A DNA stretch of 64,000 nt from Rhizobium laguerreae (GCF_002008165.1 NZ_MRDM01000032.1:310001-374000); one strand, 5' to 3'; positions 9,602-18,164 are shown, counted from the first letter of the stretch. The notes: generated from the letters alone by a model not told the origin. Program-made: numbers and translations.

Positions 9602-9617
9602 TTGACGGACACGTCAA
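9602..9617. promoter_or_regulatory. Palindrome upstream of the FadL-type gene
   Basis: TTGACG-GACA-CGTCAA is a perfect 6-bp inverted repeat in an AT-rich part of the 340-bp gap upstream of the outer membrane protein gene. Position and symmetry suit a repressor or activator site; no regulator is assigned. The rest of 9483-9820 shows nothing further. Confidence 0.35.
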
Positions 9618-9820
9618 AAAACCTGGTTAATAAAATTTTATTCCAGACTTATCGAATTTCAGCTAGGCTTTTGGGTTTTCATTCCAACATTGCAGAATCT
9701 GTATCAATCCAACAACAGTGGCAGTTTTCGCCGCTGGATGCCCCGCTCAGCCACAATCCACAGGCTCCGCGCCTGAAACCAGCCGTTTTCAGGGCCGAAT
9801 CGCATGCGCCCAGAACGACA

Positions 9821-9850
9821 AAAAGACGCGCCCGCAGAGGGCGCGTCTTT
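9821..9850 (-). terminator. Intrinsic terminator after valS
   Basis: A 12-bp perfect stem (AAAGACGCGCCC and its complement around a 5-base loop) followed on the minus strand by TTTTTGTCG, 30 bases after the valS stop. Confidence 0.85.
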
Positions 9851-9880
9851 GAAATAACTTACCAAATAGGCCGGTGAAAT

Positions 9881-12724
9881 TTACCCGGCTTCGCTCACCC
9901 TGGAAAGAGCGATCCTCAAGCTCGCAATCTGACTTTTCAGTTCCTCGAGACGATCGCGCTCGGCATCGACGACTTCGGGATTGGCGTTGGCGACGAACCT
10001 GTCGTTGGAGAGCTTGCCGTCGATGCGGGAGATCTCGCTCTCCATCTTGGCAATCGCTTTTTCCAGACGAGCCTTTTCGGCGGTAAGGTCGATCAGATTG
10101 CCGAGCGGCAGGCAGATGGTGGCCTCGGCGATGACGATCTGAGCGGCACCCTTGGGCGCATCGTCAGCCAGCGATATCGCCTCGACGCGCGCAAGGCGCT
10201 TGATGGCGGCGTCGTGGCGGAACAGCCGTTCACGTGTCAGGTTGTTGGCCTTGACGACGACAAGCGGGGCTGTCGCCGATGGCGGCACATTCATTTCGGC
10301 GCGCACCGAGCGGATGCCGGAGACGAGGTCGATCAGCCAGTTGATTTCGTCGGCGGCCCCGTCATCGGCATAGGACGGCGCCGGCCATTCGGCGTGGCAG
10401 ACCAATGTGTCGCGCACTTTGCCTTCGCCTGCGGTATGGGCCCAAAGCTCTTCGGTCATGAAGGGCATGAAGGGATGCAGCAGCTTGTAGATCTCTTCGA
10501 GAATATAGGCGCTGCAGGCCTGGGCTTCGGCCTTGGCGCCCTCGTCCTCGCCATTGAAGACCGGCTTCAACAGTTCGAGATACCAGTCGCAGACCTCGTT
10601 CCAGACGAAGCGGTAGAGCGCGCCGGCGGCGTCGTTGAAGCGGAAGGCTTCGAGTGCTTCCGTAACGTCACGTTCCGTACGGGCAAGTTCCGTCAGGATC
10701 CAGCGATTGATGGTGAGCTCGGCGGCTTCGGGCACGAAATGCGGGTCGCTTTTTGCGCCGTTCATTTCGGCGAAGCGCGTAGCGTTCCAGAGCTTGGTAC
10801 CGAAATTGCGGTAGCCGGCGATGCGGGCCGGATCGAGCTTCACGTCGCGCCCCTGCGCCGCCATGATCGCCAGGGTAAACCGCAGCGCGTCGGCGCCGTA
10901 TTCGTCGATCAGTTCGAGTGGATCGATGACGTTGCCCTTCGATTTCGACATCTTCTGCCCATTCTTGTCGCGCACCAGCGCGTGGACATAGACGGTCTGG
11001 AAAGGCTCGACGGGTTCGCCGTCCTCATCCTTCATGAAGTGCAGGCCCATCATCATCATGCGGGCAACCCAGAAGAAGATGATATCGAAGCCGGTGACGA
11101 GAACGTTGGTCGGGTAATAACGCGCCAGTTCGGGCGTCTCGTCCGGCCAGCCGAGCGTCGAGAAAGGCCAGAGTGCTGAGGAGAACCACGTGTCGAGCAC
11201 GTCCTCGTCACGCGTCAGTATTTCGCCCGGCTTGAAGTTTTCAAGCAGGTCCTCGACATAGGCTTTCATCGGCCCCTCGTGCGAAAGGTAATGCTGGATC
11301 GCCGCCTGCAGCGCCTCTTCCTCGGTCTTTTCGACGAAGACCTGGCCGTCCGGGCCGTACCAGGCGGGGATCTGGTGACCCCACCAGAGCTGACGGGAGA
11401 TACACCAGGGCTGGATGTTTTCCATCCATTCGTAATAGGTCTTGTCCCAGCTCTTCGGCACCATCCTGGTGCGACCTTCGCGGACCGAGGCGATCGCCGG
11501 TTCGGCGAGCGTTTTTGCATCGACATACCATTGTTCGGTCAGCCGCGGTTCGATCGGCACGCCGCCGCGGTCGCCGTGCGGGACCATGTGCTTGTGCGGC
11601 TCGATCTTGTCGACGAGGCCCGCCTCTTCGAAAATCTCGACGATGACCTTGCGCGCATAGAAGCGGTCCTGCCCTTCCAGGCGGTCCCAGGCGCCGTGCA
11701 GCGCCGCCGGATTGTCGAGACCTTCGAGAAAGTCCTCATTGTCCTTGATGGTGATCGTGCCGTCGCCGTTCATGATATTGATGACGCGAAGACCTGCGCG
11801 CTTGCCGACGTCGAAGTCGTTGAAATCGTGCGCGGGCGTTATCTTCACCGCGCCGGTGCCGGCAGCCGGATCGGCATAATCGTCAGCAACGATCGGAATT
11901 CTGCGGCCAACGATCGGCAGAATGACATGCTTGCCGACAATGCCCTGATAGCGTTCGTCCTTCGGATTGACGGCAACACCGGTATCGCCCAGCATGGTCT
12001 CCGGTCGTGTCGTTGCGACGACAACATAATCGCGCGTCTCGAATTCGGTCGGCTTGCCTTCCTCATCGAATGCAATCGGGTATTGGTAGGTTACGCCCTT
12101 TTCCAGCGGATAGCGCAGGTGCCAGAGATTGCCCTTGACCTCGTGCTGCTCGACTTCGATATCGGAAATCGCCGTTAGCAGCTTCGGATCCCAATTGACC
12201 AGGCGCTTGTCCTTGTAGATCAGGCCTTCCTTGTAAAGGGTGACGAAAACCTCGATAACCGCCTTCGACAGGCCCTCGTCCATGGTGAAACGTTCGCGCG
12301 ACCAGTCGCATGACGCACCAAGACGCTTCAGCTGGTTGAAGATCAGGCCACCCGATTCCGCCTTCCACTCCCAAATCTTGTCGATGAAGGCTTCGCGGCC
12401 CATGTCGCGGCGGCCCGGCAGCTGCTGTTCCATCAGCTTGCGCTCGACGACCATCTGCGTGGCGATGCCGGCGTGGTCCATGCCCGGCTGCCAGAGCACG
12501 TCCTTGCCGCGCATGCGCTCGAAGCGCACCAGGATGTCCTGCAGCGTGTTGTTCAGCGCGTGGCCCATGTGCAGCGAACCCGTGACATTCGGCGGCGGGA
12601 TCACGATGGTGAAGGTCTCGGCTCCGGGCCTGGCGTTCGCGCCGGCGCGGAAAGCGTCCGCCTCATCCCATATTGCGGCGATTTTCGGTTCGACGGCAGC
12701 GGAATCATAGGTCTTGTCGAGCAT
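9881..12724 (-). CDS. valS: Valyl-tRNA synthetase
   Basis: Class I synthetase that attaches valine to tRNA-Val, with an editing domain that removes mischarged threonine. The 947-residue product has the HIGH motif in NVTGSLHMGHALNN (about residues 48-61), the CP1 editing domain, the KMSKS motif in GQKMSKSKGNVIDP, an anticodon-binding domain, and the C-terminal coiled-coil arm (DLTAEKARLEKAIAKMESEI) typical of ValRS. Length and start are standard. It lies downstream of popZ on the same strand, separated by a terminator, and has its own terminator. Confidence 0.98.
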   Translation of the reverse strand: MLDKTYDSAAVEPKIAAIWDEADAFRAGANARPGAETFTIVIPPPNVTGSLHMGHALNNTLQDILVRFERMRGKDVLWQPGMDHAGIATQMVVERKLMEQQLPGRRDMGREAFIDKIWEWKAESGGLIFNQLKRLGASCDWSRERFTMDEGLSKAVIEVFVTLYKEGLIYKDKRLVNWDPKLLTAISDIEVEQHEVKGNLWHLRYPLEKGVTYQYPIAFDEEGKPTEFETRDYVVVATTRPETMLGDTGVAVNPKDERYQGIVGKHVILPIVGRRIPIVADDYADPAAGTGAVKITPAHDFNDFDVGKRAGLRVINIMNGDGTITIKDNEDFLEGLDNPAALHGAWDRLEGQDRFYARKVIVEIFEEAGLVDKIEPHKHMVPHGDRGGVPIEPRLTEQWYVDAKTLAEPAIASVREGRTRMVPKSWDKTYYEWMENIQPWCISRQLWWGHQIPAWYGPDGQVFVEKTEEEALQAAIQHYLSHEGPMKAYVEDLLENFKPGEILTRDEDVLDTWFSSALWPFSTLGWPDETPELARYYPTNVLVTGFDIIFFWVARMMMMGLHFMKDEDGEPVEPFQTVYVHALVRDKNGQKMSKSKGNVIDPLELIDEYGADALRFTLAIMAAQGRDVKLDPARIAGYRNFGTKLWNATRFAEMNGAKSDPHFVPEAAELTINRWILTELARTERDVTEALEAFRFNDAAGALYRFVWNEVCDWYLELLKPVFNGEDEGAKAEAQACSAYILEEIYKLLHPFMPFMTEELWAHTAGEGKVRDTLVCHAEWPAPSYADDGAADEINWLIDLVSGIRSVRAEMNVPPSATAPLVVVKANNLTRERLFRHDAAIKRLARVEAISLADDAPKGAAQIVIAEATICLPLGNLIDLTAEKARLEKAIAKMESEISRIDGKLSNDRFVANANPEVVDAERDRLEELKSQIASLRIALSRVSEAG

Positions 12725-12789
12725 TTTCTGACCAATTTCGAGGTTCGAGGGTGGCGTTTGTAAATAGGATGGTCACGGCCAAGTCAATA

Positions 12790-12821
12790 AAAAAGCCGCC
12801 CCGGAGACCGGAGCGGCTTTT
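12790..12821 (-). terminator. Intrinsic terminator after popZ
   Basis: On the minus strand AAAAGCCGC ... GCGGCTTTTTTATT forms a hairpin with a U-run just after the popZ stop, separating popZ from valS. Confidence 0.8.
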
Positions 12822-12839
12822 CAGGAAAAAGCAATCCGA

Positions 12840-13715
12840 TCAGCGGCGCGGGCCGCGCGCCACGCGCTCGATTTCCTCGCGCACCAACCGCTCGACCAGT
12901 GTCGGCAGATTATCATCGAGCCACTCACGCAGCATCGGGCGCAGCATGTCTTCTGCGATCTCGTCCAGCGAGCGGCGCTCGGCACCGTCGATCGCAGCGG
13001 CGAGTTCCTCGAAGGAGCGGCTGATCTGCAGGCCGGCATCCTCCGAAAGCAGCGTCGGCTGGACCTCGTCCATAACGCTCGGCAGGAAACGCTCGGTCGA
13101 CGACTGAGCAGGTTCCATGGCCGGCAGCGCCGTTTCGAGGACAGGCTCCGGCTCGGCGACCGCGACCCTTGGCGTTTCCGCAAGCACCGGCTCGGCCGGC
13201 TGCTGGATCGCAACATTCTGAACGGGTGCAGCGGCCGCCGGGAAAACTGGCCGCGGCTGATGTGGTTGCGGCTGCGGAACTGCAGCGCGCGGCGGCTCCG
13301 GCATCACGGCCGGCTGCGGTTCGGGCGGACGGAAGCCGCTCGGAATTTCGCGCAGGGCCTGACCGGCCTGCACGGCGCTGCGCTCAGAGGCGGCGCGCAC
13401 GCGGGCGGCGACATCGGCAAGCGACAGAGCGCGGGCCGGAACGTCTGCTTCGGGGGCAGTGCCGGCCGAATTGGCGGCGACGAAACGCGGATCGGAGGAG
13501 CGCATGACCGGTTCGGGGAATTCCACGCCGGCATAGGTATCGTCGACCGTCAGATGAATTTCGGAGCCATTGTCATCCTCGTCGGCGCCGTAGACCGGCG
13601 GCAGGGATGCGGAAATCGCCTTGCCGGCGCCGGGCTCATTGCTTTCGATGATCTGGCGGATGGACGCCAGAATTTCTTCCATGGACGGTTCACGCGCTAC
13701 GCTTGGCTGAGCCAT
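12840..13715 (-). CDS. popZ: PopZ-like polar organising protein (DUF2497)
   Basis: Pole-organising scaffold of alphaproteobacteria: it forms a polymeric matrix at a cell pole that tethers ParB/parS and recruits polarity factors. The 291-residue product has the conserved N-terminal helix (EPSMEEILASIRQIIES), a long disordered Pro/Ala/Glu-rich middle, and the C-terminal DUF2497 oligomerisation helices (LRPMLREWLDDNLPTLVERL then VREEIERVARG). This three-part layout is diagnostic. The ATG at 13715 gives MAQPSVAREPS, as in homologues. It is a single-gene unit followed by a terminator and then valS, a frequent rhizobial neighbour. Confidence 0.9.
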   Translation of the reverse strand: MAQPSVAREPSMEEILASIRQIIESNEPGAGKAISASLPPVYGADEDDNGSEIHLTVDDTYAGVEFPEPVMRSSDPRFVAANSAGTAPEADVPARALSLADVAARVRAASERSAVQAGQALREIPSGFRPPEPQPAVMPEPPRAAVPQPQPHQPRPVFPAAAAPVQNVAIQQPAEPVLAETPRVAVAEPEPVLETALPAMEPAQSSTERFLPSVMDEVQPTLLSEDAGLQISRSFEELAAAIDGAERRSLDEIAEDMLRPMLREWLDDNLPTLVERLVREEIERVARGPRR

Positions 13716-13995
13716 TTCTATCCCCGTTATCCCAAAACAACGACCGGATGGTGTGGAGCATTCATCCGAATCACCACGACCTTAGAATACCCCAGACGTG
13801 AAAAAAATCATCGCGAATCAAATGAATGCGGCCATGCACAGTTTTGTTACCTGATGTTTGCCACCCGCAAAGCCTGTCGCGATTTTGCGGCGGAACATCC
13901 CATAAAACCGAAGTTGAAGCGCATAACATCCGTCCGATCCGCCGTGGCGGCGTCAGGGTAGATGATGTTTGTGAAGGCTTTCCAGCGGCGTTGAC
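13716..13995. other. Intergenic region between popZ and the pcm terminator
   Basis: About 280 bases hold no supported gene. An AT-rich patch near 13775-13860 could carry the popZ promoter (minus strand). No remnant of an outer-membrane efflux gene was recognised by eye. Confidence 0.4.
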
Positions 13996-14027
13996 AAAAA
14001 AAACGGGCGCCGATGACGCCCGTCGCT
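13996..14027 (-). terminator. Intrinsic terminator after pcm
   Basis: Minus strand: ACGGGCGTCATCGGCGCCCGT folds as a 7-bp GC stem followed by eight T residues, 23 bases beyond the pcm stop codon. Confidence 0.85.
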
Positions 14028-14050
14028 GAATGTCATCGACAAGAACGCTG

Positions 14051-14713
14051 TCAGAAAACGAATTCGCGCGCCTTGGCGAAACCCGGCAGCGGCTTGACCG
14101 AGGCGTTGAAGAAGACGTTTTCCGAAATGGCGCCGCGCTCGGCGACGAAGACCTTGGCACGGGCGGCATTGCCGTAACCTTCAACGGTGATCAGACGGCC
14201 ACCATCGCGCAATTGGCCGAGAAGGGCAGCTGGAACCTCTTCGACTGCGCCGTTGATGAAGATCAGATCATAGGGAGCGCCGGCAGCGTAACCCTGTTCC
14301 AGCGGGCCGGTCACCACCTCGACCTTGGCGTAGCCGGCAAGCTGCGCCTTCGCTTCAGTGGCCAGCGTTTCGTCGCATTCGAGCGCGATGACGGAGCCGG
14401 CAATGATCGACAAGAGCGCCGAGGTATAACCCGTACCGCAGCCAACCTCGAGCACGAAGTCGTCTTTGGTGATCGCTGCCAACTGCAGCAGCTTGGCAAG
14501 CGGCGACGCTTCCATCAGGAAGCGGGCAGGCTTTCCCGGAGCGGCTGCGGAGATCTCAACGTCGTTGTCGATATAAGCCAGCAGCTTCGCCTTCTCCGGC
14601 ACGAAAGCCTCACGCGGCACCGTGAGAAACGCCGTCAGCACGGAATGCGAGGTAACGTCCGTCGTGCGAACCTGGGTATCGACCATCTTTGCGCGCGCTG
14701 CTTCGAAATCCAT
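14051..14713 (-). CDS. pcm: Protein-L-isoaspartate O-methyltransferase family protein
   Basis: SAM-dependent methyltransferase of the PCMT family, which marks L-isoaspartyl residues in aged proteins for repair. The 220-residue product contains the family signature: an N-terminal MVDTQVRTTDVT segment, then LEVGCGTGYTSALLS (SAM motif I), VIALECDETLA (motif II) and the later GAPYDLIFINGAVEEVP. The GAVEEVP region departs from the usual GAA-x-x-VP, as in the alphaproteobacterial Pcm-like branch, so repair activity is not certain. The start is the ATG at 14713, where GAGGAC gives the better spacing; another ATG lies 3 bases upstream. It has its own terminator. Confidence 0.85.
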   Translation of the reverse strand: MDFEAARAKMVDTQVRTTDVTSHSVLTAFLTVPREAFVPEKAKLLAYIDNDVEISAAAPGKPARFLMEASPLAKLLQLAAITKDDFVLEVGCGTGYTSALLSIIAGSVIALECDETLATEAKAQLAGYAKVEVVTGPLEQGYAAGAPYDLIFINGAVEEVPAALLGQLRDGGRLITVEGYGNAARAKVFVAERGAISENVFFNASVKPLPGFAKAREFVF

Positions 14714-14923
14714 CATGTCCTCTGGCTCTTGAAAAGCGGTTCCTGTCCCCCGTCTCTTAATCCCCGCCACGGATGCTTTCAAGGCTTGGCAGGCGCCGGC
14801 GAAAAGAATCCGGCAGGCGCCTCTTCCGCGCTACAGGGGCCGGACGGACGCTGCAACTCCAGCGTGGAATCTTTTACCCCTTCATGCTATGATCTGCAGC
14901 GGAGGAAATAGGAGGAGCAGGCC

Positions 14924-15034
14924 ATGTCTGCGATTATCGAATATTTCACGCTGTTCGATTTCTTCATCGTCGCAGCGCTCATCGGCATCTTCTGCTGCGG
15001 GCTGCTGGACGGCGAAACGACCTGGAAGCGATAG
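14924..15034 (+). CDS. Small membrane protein, 36 residues
   Basis: A short frame opens with ATG at 14924 directly after a strong GGAGGAAATAGGAGGAG ribosome site and ends at TAG 15034. The product starts MSAIIEYFTLFDFFIVAALI, continues through a Cys-Cys-Gly stretch and ends GETTWKR. It is one predicted membrane helix with a charged C-terminal tail. The strong ribosome site and the single clean helix make a real gene likely despite its size. No family is recognised and the function is unknown. It stands alone between pcm (divergent) and the KTSC-like gene. Confidence 0.6.
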   Translation: MSAIIEYFTLFDFFIVAALIGIFCCGLLDGETTWKR

Positions 15035-15201
15035 GGCGCCGAAGCGCGCTCGGAGATATCCCCCGCATCGCGGCTGCGGCAATGCATGTCGGCGAGCGCT
15101 TGTCCGGCATGCGTTCTTTTCCTTTGAAGTCCAGCCCTCGACAGCAGCACGCGCATTAACGTTACGTCAACCATTTTGTTGCGGCGCCCTCGCCTTCCGC
15201 T

Positions 15202-15453
15202 ATGGGTGTGCGCATGCAAACCTTCATGATCCACTCGCGGCAGGAAGCGCTTCACTACAATGCCGATGCCCGACTGCTGCTGATCAAATACAGCAGCGGC
15301 GAGATTCGCAGCTTCACCCGCATTTCGCCGCAAGGCATGCGACGGCTGCTTGGCTCCGGCCCCGAATTCGACGACGGACCCGAATTGAGCAATCTGGATT
15401 ATCAGGCGGAAACCCGCAAACGCGGAGCGCTCTACCGCCTCGCGGGAATTTAA
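15202..15453 (+). CDS. Small hypothetical protein, KTSC-like
   Basis: 83-residue cytoplasmic protein with the pattern V/I-H-Y-N-A-D-A-R-L-L-L-I-K-Y-S-S-G-E followed by ISPQGMRRLL. It resembles the beginning of a KTSC domain (a short lysyl-tRNA-synthetase-associated or stand-alone beta-beta-alpha domain) but lacks the final signature, so the family call is tentative. The start is either ATG 15202 or ATG 15214; neither has a clear ribosome site. Charged residues in the C-terminal half (QAETRKRGALYRLAGI) suggest a soluble protein. Function unknown. Confidence 0.5.
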   Translation: MGVRMQTFMIHSRQEALHYNADARLLLIKYSSGEIRSFTRISPQGMRRLLGSGPEFDDGPELSNLDYQAETRKRGALYRLAGI

Positions 15454-15560
15454 TCCGTCACAGTTCGATTTATCGCCGAGCCAGCGGGTTTGGTAGGTTA
15501 GCAAACGGCGATGCTGCACCGCTGAGCCAGCAGCGTTTCACGTAGATTCTGTCATGTGGA

Positions 15561-15586
15561 AGATGTTGGAGGTCTCGCCCAGAATT
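15561..15586. repeat. Degenerate att site: copy of the tRNA-Cys 3' end
   Basis: AGATGTTGGAGGTCTCGCCC followed by AGAATT matches the 3' end of tRNA-Cys plus its flank at 17145-17171, which reads AGATGTTTGGAGGCCTCGCC then CGGAATT. The two differ by one missing T and two transitions. Integrases that use tRNA 3' ends leave such a duplicate at the far end of the insert. The copy is on the side of the tRNA 3' end, as expected. The rest of 15454-15872 contains nothing else recognisable. Confidence 0.65.
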
Positions 15587-15872
15587 CGCAAGCTGGCGGC
15601 GTCAAATGGTTAGCGAGTTTTTAGCCACACCTTAGCTGAAATATTTCCCTTGAGAAATCAAAGGCGGCTGCCACACCCTGCCACACCTCAGAGGAATGCA
15701 AAGCTCGCCAAGATGCCGTCCGAAGGCAGCACCGTCCCCGCCGGTGCGCATCATCTCTCAAACCCCTGTTGAATAACCGTGCAGTTGGTAACCATGTCAC
15801 AAAAGTCCAGAAATAGTGCTTGTGCAAATTACTCGCGTGAGCTGTAGCTAATTACTTGGGTGGGGAGAATCA

Positions 15873-16208
15873 ATGAACATATTTAATCACGCAGGCATGT
15901 CCTCTGCGGCTGCCATAGCGTCACTGGACGAAGATGTTATTCAGCTTCTGTATATCACAGCGAAGGAAGTCGATCTCTGCTGTCTCATGACTGATGGGGA
16001 ATGGGAAGATTACGACAAAACGGTTGTAAATCGCGCATGCGATCTTGGCCTCATCACCATTCATAGTCCTGGTGGCGGATGGAGTTACGTCACCGGTTGG
16101 CGGCTCACAAGGCTCGGCAAAGAAACAATAGGAATCCCGGTCAAGCTTGGCATCCTATCGCGCCTTCTCGCAGTCTTCACCCGCCTCGAACGCTATTCGA
16201 CCTCATAA
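15873..16208 (+). CDS. Hypothetical protein inside the tRNA-Cys element
   Basis: 111-residue protein starting at ATG 15873 with a good GGGGAG ribosome site. The central part (DEDVIQLLYITAKEVDLCCL, then EWEDYDKTVVNRACDLGLI) looks helical, and the segment GGGWSYVTGWRLTRLGKETI could be a wing of a winged-helix fold, but no DNA-binding motif is certain. The C-terminus (LSRLLAVFTRLERYSTS) is amphipathic. Codon use is less GC-biased than in core genes nearby, in keeping with cargo of the decayed element. Function unknown. Confidence 0.55.
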   Translation: MNIFNHAGMSSAAAIASLDEDVIQLLYITAKEVDLCCLMTDGEWEDYDKTVVNRACDLGLITIHSPGGGWSYVTGWRLTRLGKETIGIPVKLGILSRLLAVFTRLERYSTS

Positions 16209-16299
16209 ACCGCCGCATTGTCCTGCCCTCGCGGAGGCCTTCATAAGACGAATGCCGCAGCTTCGGCGTCAGTGCAAATACAGTTGAGTCATGGTCGCG

Positions 16300-17010
16300 A
16301 CGATCTGCCCTGTGTCGAGAAGAACAAGAGCCGTCACGTCACGGTGCGCTATTCTGCCGCCTTCTCGAGGACATCGACAGCGAAAGATTCTCCAAAGCCT
16401 CCTGGAAGGCCCGGAACGCCGCCCTGCCGGCCGAGGGCGAACCGGCAGTCGTTCGACACCAGGAAGGACGGCAAGGCGATCGTTCCGAACGTCGCCCGCC
16501 TCGTCGAGCCCTTCCCCGTCCACACAGATGGCCCCGCGACGGCGACGCCCGGGGAGCTGGCCCCGAAGTTCATCGAACACCATGGAATGCGCTCCAAGGC
16601 CGTCCTGTGTGTCGCTATCATGATGTTCACCGGCTTCCGAGTGTCCGATGTCTCGCGGCTCGGCCCACAGCATCGCCGCAGGGACATGTTCAAGCTTCGC
16701 CTGTTCAAGAACTGCAACCGCAATCCCTACGACATCGAGATCGCCATCTATCCCATCCTCGAGGCGGTGCTCGCCATGCACAAGGTGACGGACCTCACCT
16801 ACATCGCCACCGAATTCGGCAAGCCGTTCTTGGCGACCGCCGTTGCCCACAACGAGGCGACCGACAGCATGCTCGAGCGATGTTCGCCTGGCGCGATGGA
16901 AAGACCTCAAAATTTATACGAAAAATGCCGATCGCGCCCGTCTGGCCGGCAGACGGTCGCACGAATCAACTGGGATGGCGTCGGTACGAAACTGCTGGCG
17001 CTGACCGACG
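16300..17010 (+). pseudogene. Tyrosine recombinase (phage integrase) remnant
   Basis: The segment MMFTGFRVSDVSRLGPQHRR (16620-16679), preceded by IVPNVARLVEPFPVHTDG and followed by LTYIATEFGKPFLAT, is the core-binding/catalytic region of a rhizobial tyrosine recombinase, including the first catalytic Arg (GFR). After EFGKPF the sequence jumps to EATDSML, so the block with the catalytic H-x-x-R is missing. From about 16890 the frame then shifts twice: AMFAWRDGKTSK is in a second frame and IYTKNADRARLAG in a third. The N-terminal part also looks scrambled. The deletion and frameshifts make an active enzyme impossible. The boundaries given are approximate. Confidence 0.75.
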
Positions 17011-17151
17011 AAGGCGACGTGGCGAACCGATAGACCGGGAACACACTACCACACCTGGCTTTTGGTGTGGCGGAACGGTTCAAGTTCGAACTGCCACACC
17101 TCGAAAATTACCGAGGTTCTGAAATACTTATCAAGGCGGTGAAAAGATGTT

Positions 17152-17225
17152 TGGAGGCCTCGCCCGGAATTGAACCGGGGTACAAGGATTTGCAGTCCTC
17201 TGCGTCACCACTCCGCCACGAGGCC
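17152..17225 (-). tRNA. tRNA-Cys (GCA)
   Basis: Minus strand: a 74-base cloverleaf starting GGCCTCG and ending CGAGGCC-T-CCA. The anticodon loop CTGCAAA carries anticodon GCA, and the T arm is CCCGGTTCAATTCCGGG. The CCA end is encoded. Its 3' end is the apparent integration target of the element at 15.56-17.17 kb. Confidence 0.95.
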
Positions 17226-17487
17226 TCACGCGCTCGTTATCTGAGCCGTGGCGAGCGTTTAGAATGATCGTAAGGAAATCGCAAGAGGGCATTTCGGAAA
17301 AACGCTATTCCGCAGCTGCCGAAACGACCATTTTTCCATCCCGGAACGGCGCGGGCGCAGGCTGGAATTTCCATAGCCGCAACGATGCCCCATTTCCTGG
17401 CAATGATGGCATTTGAAACAAATTCTTAACTTGACTTCGATCCTCGTCCGGGCCTCAATTATGCCCGGGAGGGTATAGGAGCTTGCG

Positions 17488-17826
17488 ATGGATTGGGCTG
17501 CCCTCAAATCGAAGCGCGTGCGTGCCGCATATGATGCCGAAACCCGGGATCTTTTTGTAAAATTTCCCGGTTCTGCGCCGGTGAAACATGCGGATATTCC
17601 GCCGCACGTCTACCAGAACCTGCTGGAAACTGATGATCCGCATTTCTACTACAAATATTATATAGCGCCGTGTCGCGTATCACAGGCGCATCGACAACCG
17701 GTCTCCGTTGCGTCCTACGCAGTCAAGCTCGTGCTGCTCCTTGCCGCCTGCAGCTTGTTGATGGCGACAGGTCTCGATCAGGACCGTGGCGGGACTTTCG
17801 AGGAAAGCGAACTCAGGTCCAACTAG
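17488..17826 (+). CDS. KTSC-domain protein with C-terminal membrane helix
   Basis: 112 residues, starting at ATG 17488 after TAGGAG. The N-terminal ~60 residues follow the KTSC pattern: SKRVRAAYDAETRDLFVKF, then ADIPPHVYQNLLETDDPHFY and YKYYIAP. A hydrophobic segment (SYAVKLVLLLAACSLLMATG) near residues 75-95 is probably a membrane anchor. KTSC domains are small and of uncertain role, possibly nucleic-acid binding. The stop overlaps head-on with the next gene: both stop codons share the tetranucleotide CTAG at 17823-17826. Confidence 0.55.
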   Translation: MDWAALKSKRVRAAYDAETRDLFVKFPGSAPVKHADIPPHVYQNLLETDDPHFYYKYYIAPCRVSQAHRQPVSVASYAVKLVLLLAACSLLMATGLDQDRGGTFEESELRSN

Positions 17827-18164
17827 GCGCGAATGTTGATGAGCTGCGCGCCCAGCTCAATCTCAGGGCCTGCGACAAGGCGGCTGGTTCCGGCGTCGAA
17901 ATTGTCGCTCCTGTTCTGAGAACGGTAGCGCCGATTGTCCCGCTCGCGGTCGTTCCTGTCGTCGCGATCGTTACGACCGTTGAAATTGCGATAGTTGCGA
18001 GGCCCGTTGTAGCTGCCGCCTTGACCATGGTCGACCACACAGCCTTCCGGGCGGCGGCAGACGCCGCGCGCGTCGAAACCGCGGCTGTCGATGGCTTGGG
18101 CCTCGGCGGAAATGCCTGAAAGAACCGTCGCTGCCGACAGAGCGACCACAAAAAATGCCTTCAT
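17823..18164 (-). CDS. Secreted hypothetical protein, Arg/Asn/Asp-rich
   Basis: 113 residues with a cleavable signal peptide (MKAFFVVALSAATVLSG to SAEAQA). The mature part has CRRPEGC, a possible disulfide loop, then a very polar low-complexity stretch (NFNGRNDRDDRNDRERDNRR) and a C-terminus ending ELGAQLINIRA. GAGGA precedes the ATG at 18164. The protein is probably periplasmic or envelope-associated. No family is recognised, though rhizobia carry many short secreted proteins of this style. It converges on the KTSC gene, sharing the CTAG stop overlap. Confidence 0.55.
   Translation of the reverse strand: MKAFFVVALSAATVLSGISAEAQAIDSRGFDARGVCRRPEGCVVDHGQGGSYNGPRNYRNFNGRNDRDDRNDRERDNRRYRSQNRSDNFDAGTSRLVAGPEIELGAQLINIRA

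Larger units (their letters stand above)
15561..17171. mobile_element. Relic of an integrative element inserted at tRNA-Cys
   Basis: A 1.6-kb segment bounded by an imperfect direct repeat of the tRNA-Cys 3' end (15561-15586 and 17145-17171). It contains a broken tyrosine recombinase gene next to the tRNA and one small intact-looking gene. The size and the broken integrase show that the element has decayed and cannot move by itself. What is seen: the repeat, the integrase remnant and the tRNA. What is inferred: that they are parts of one former insertion. Confidence 0.65.
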
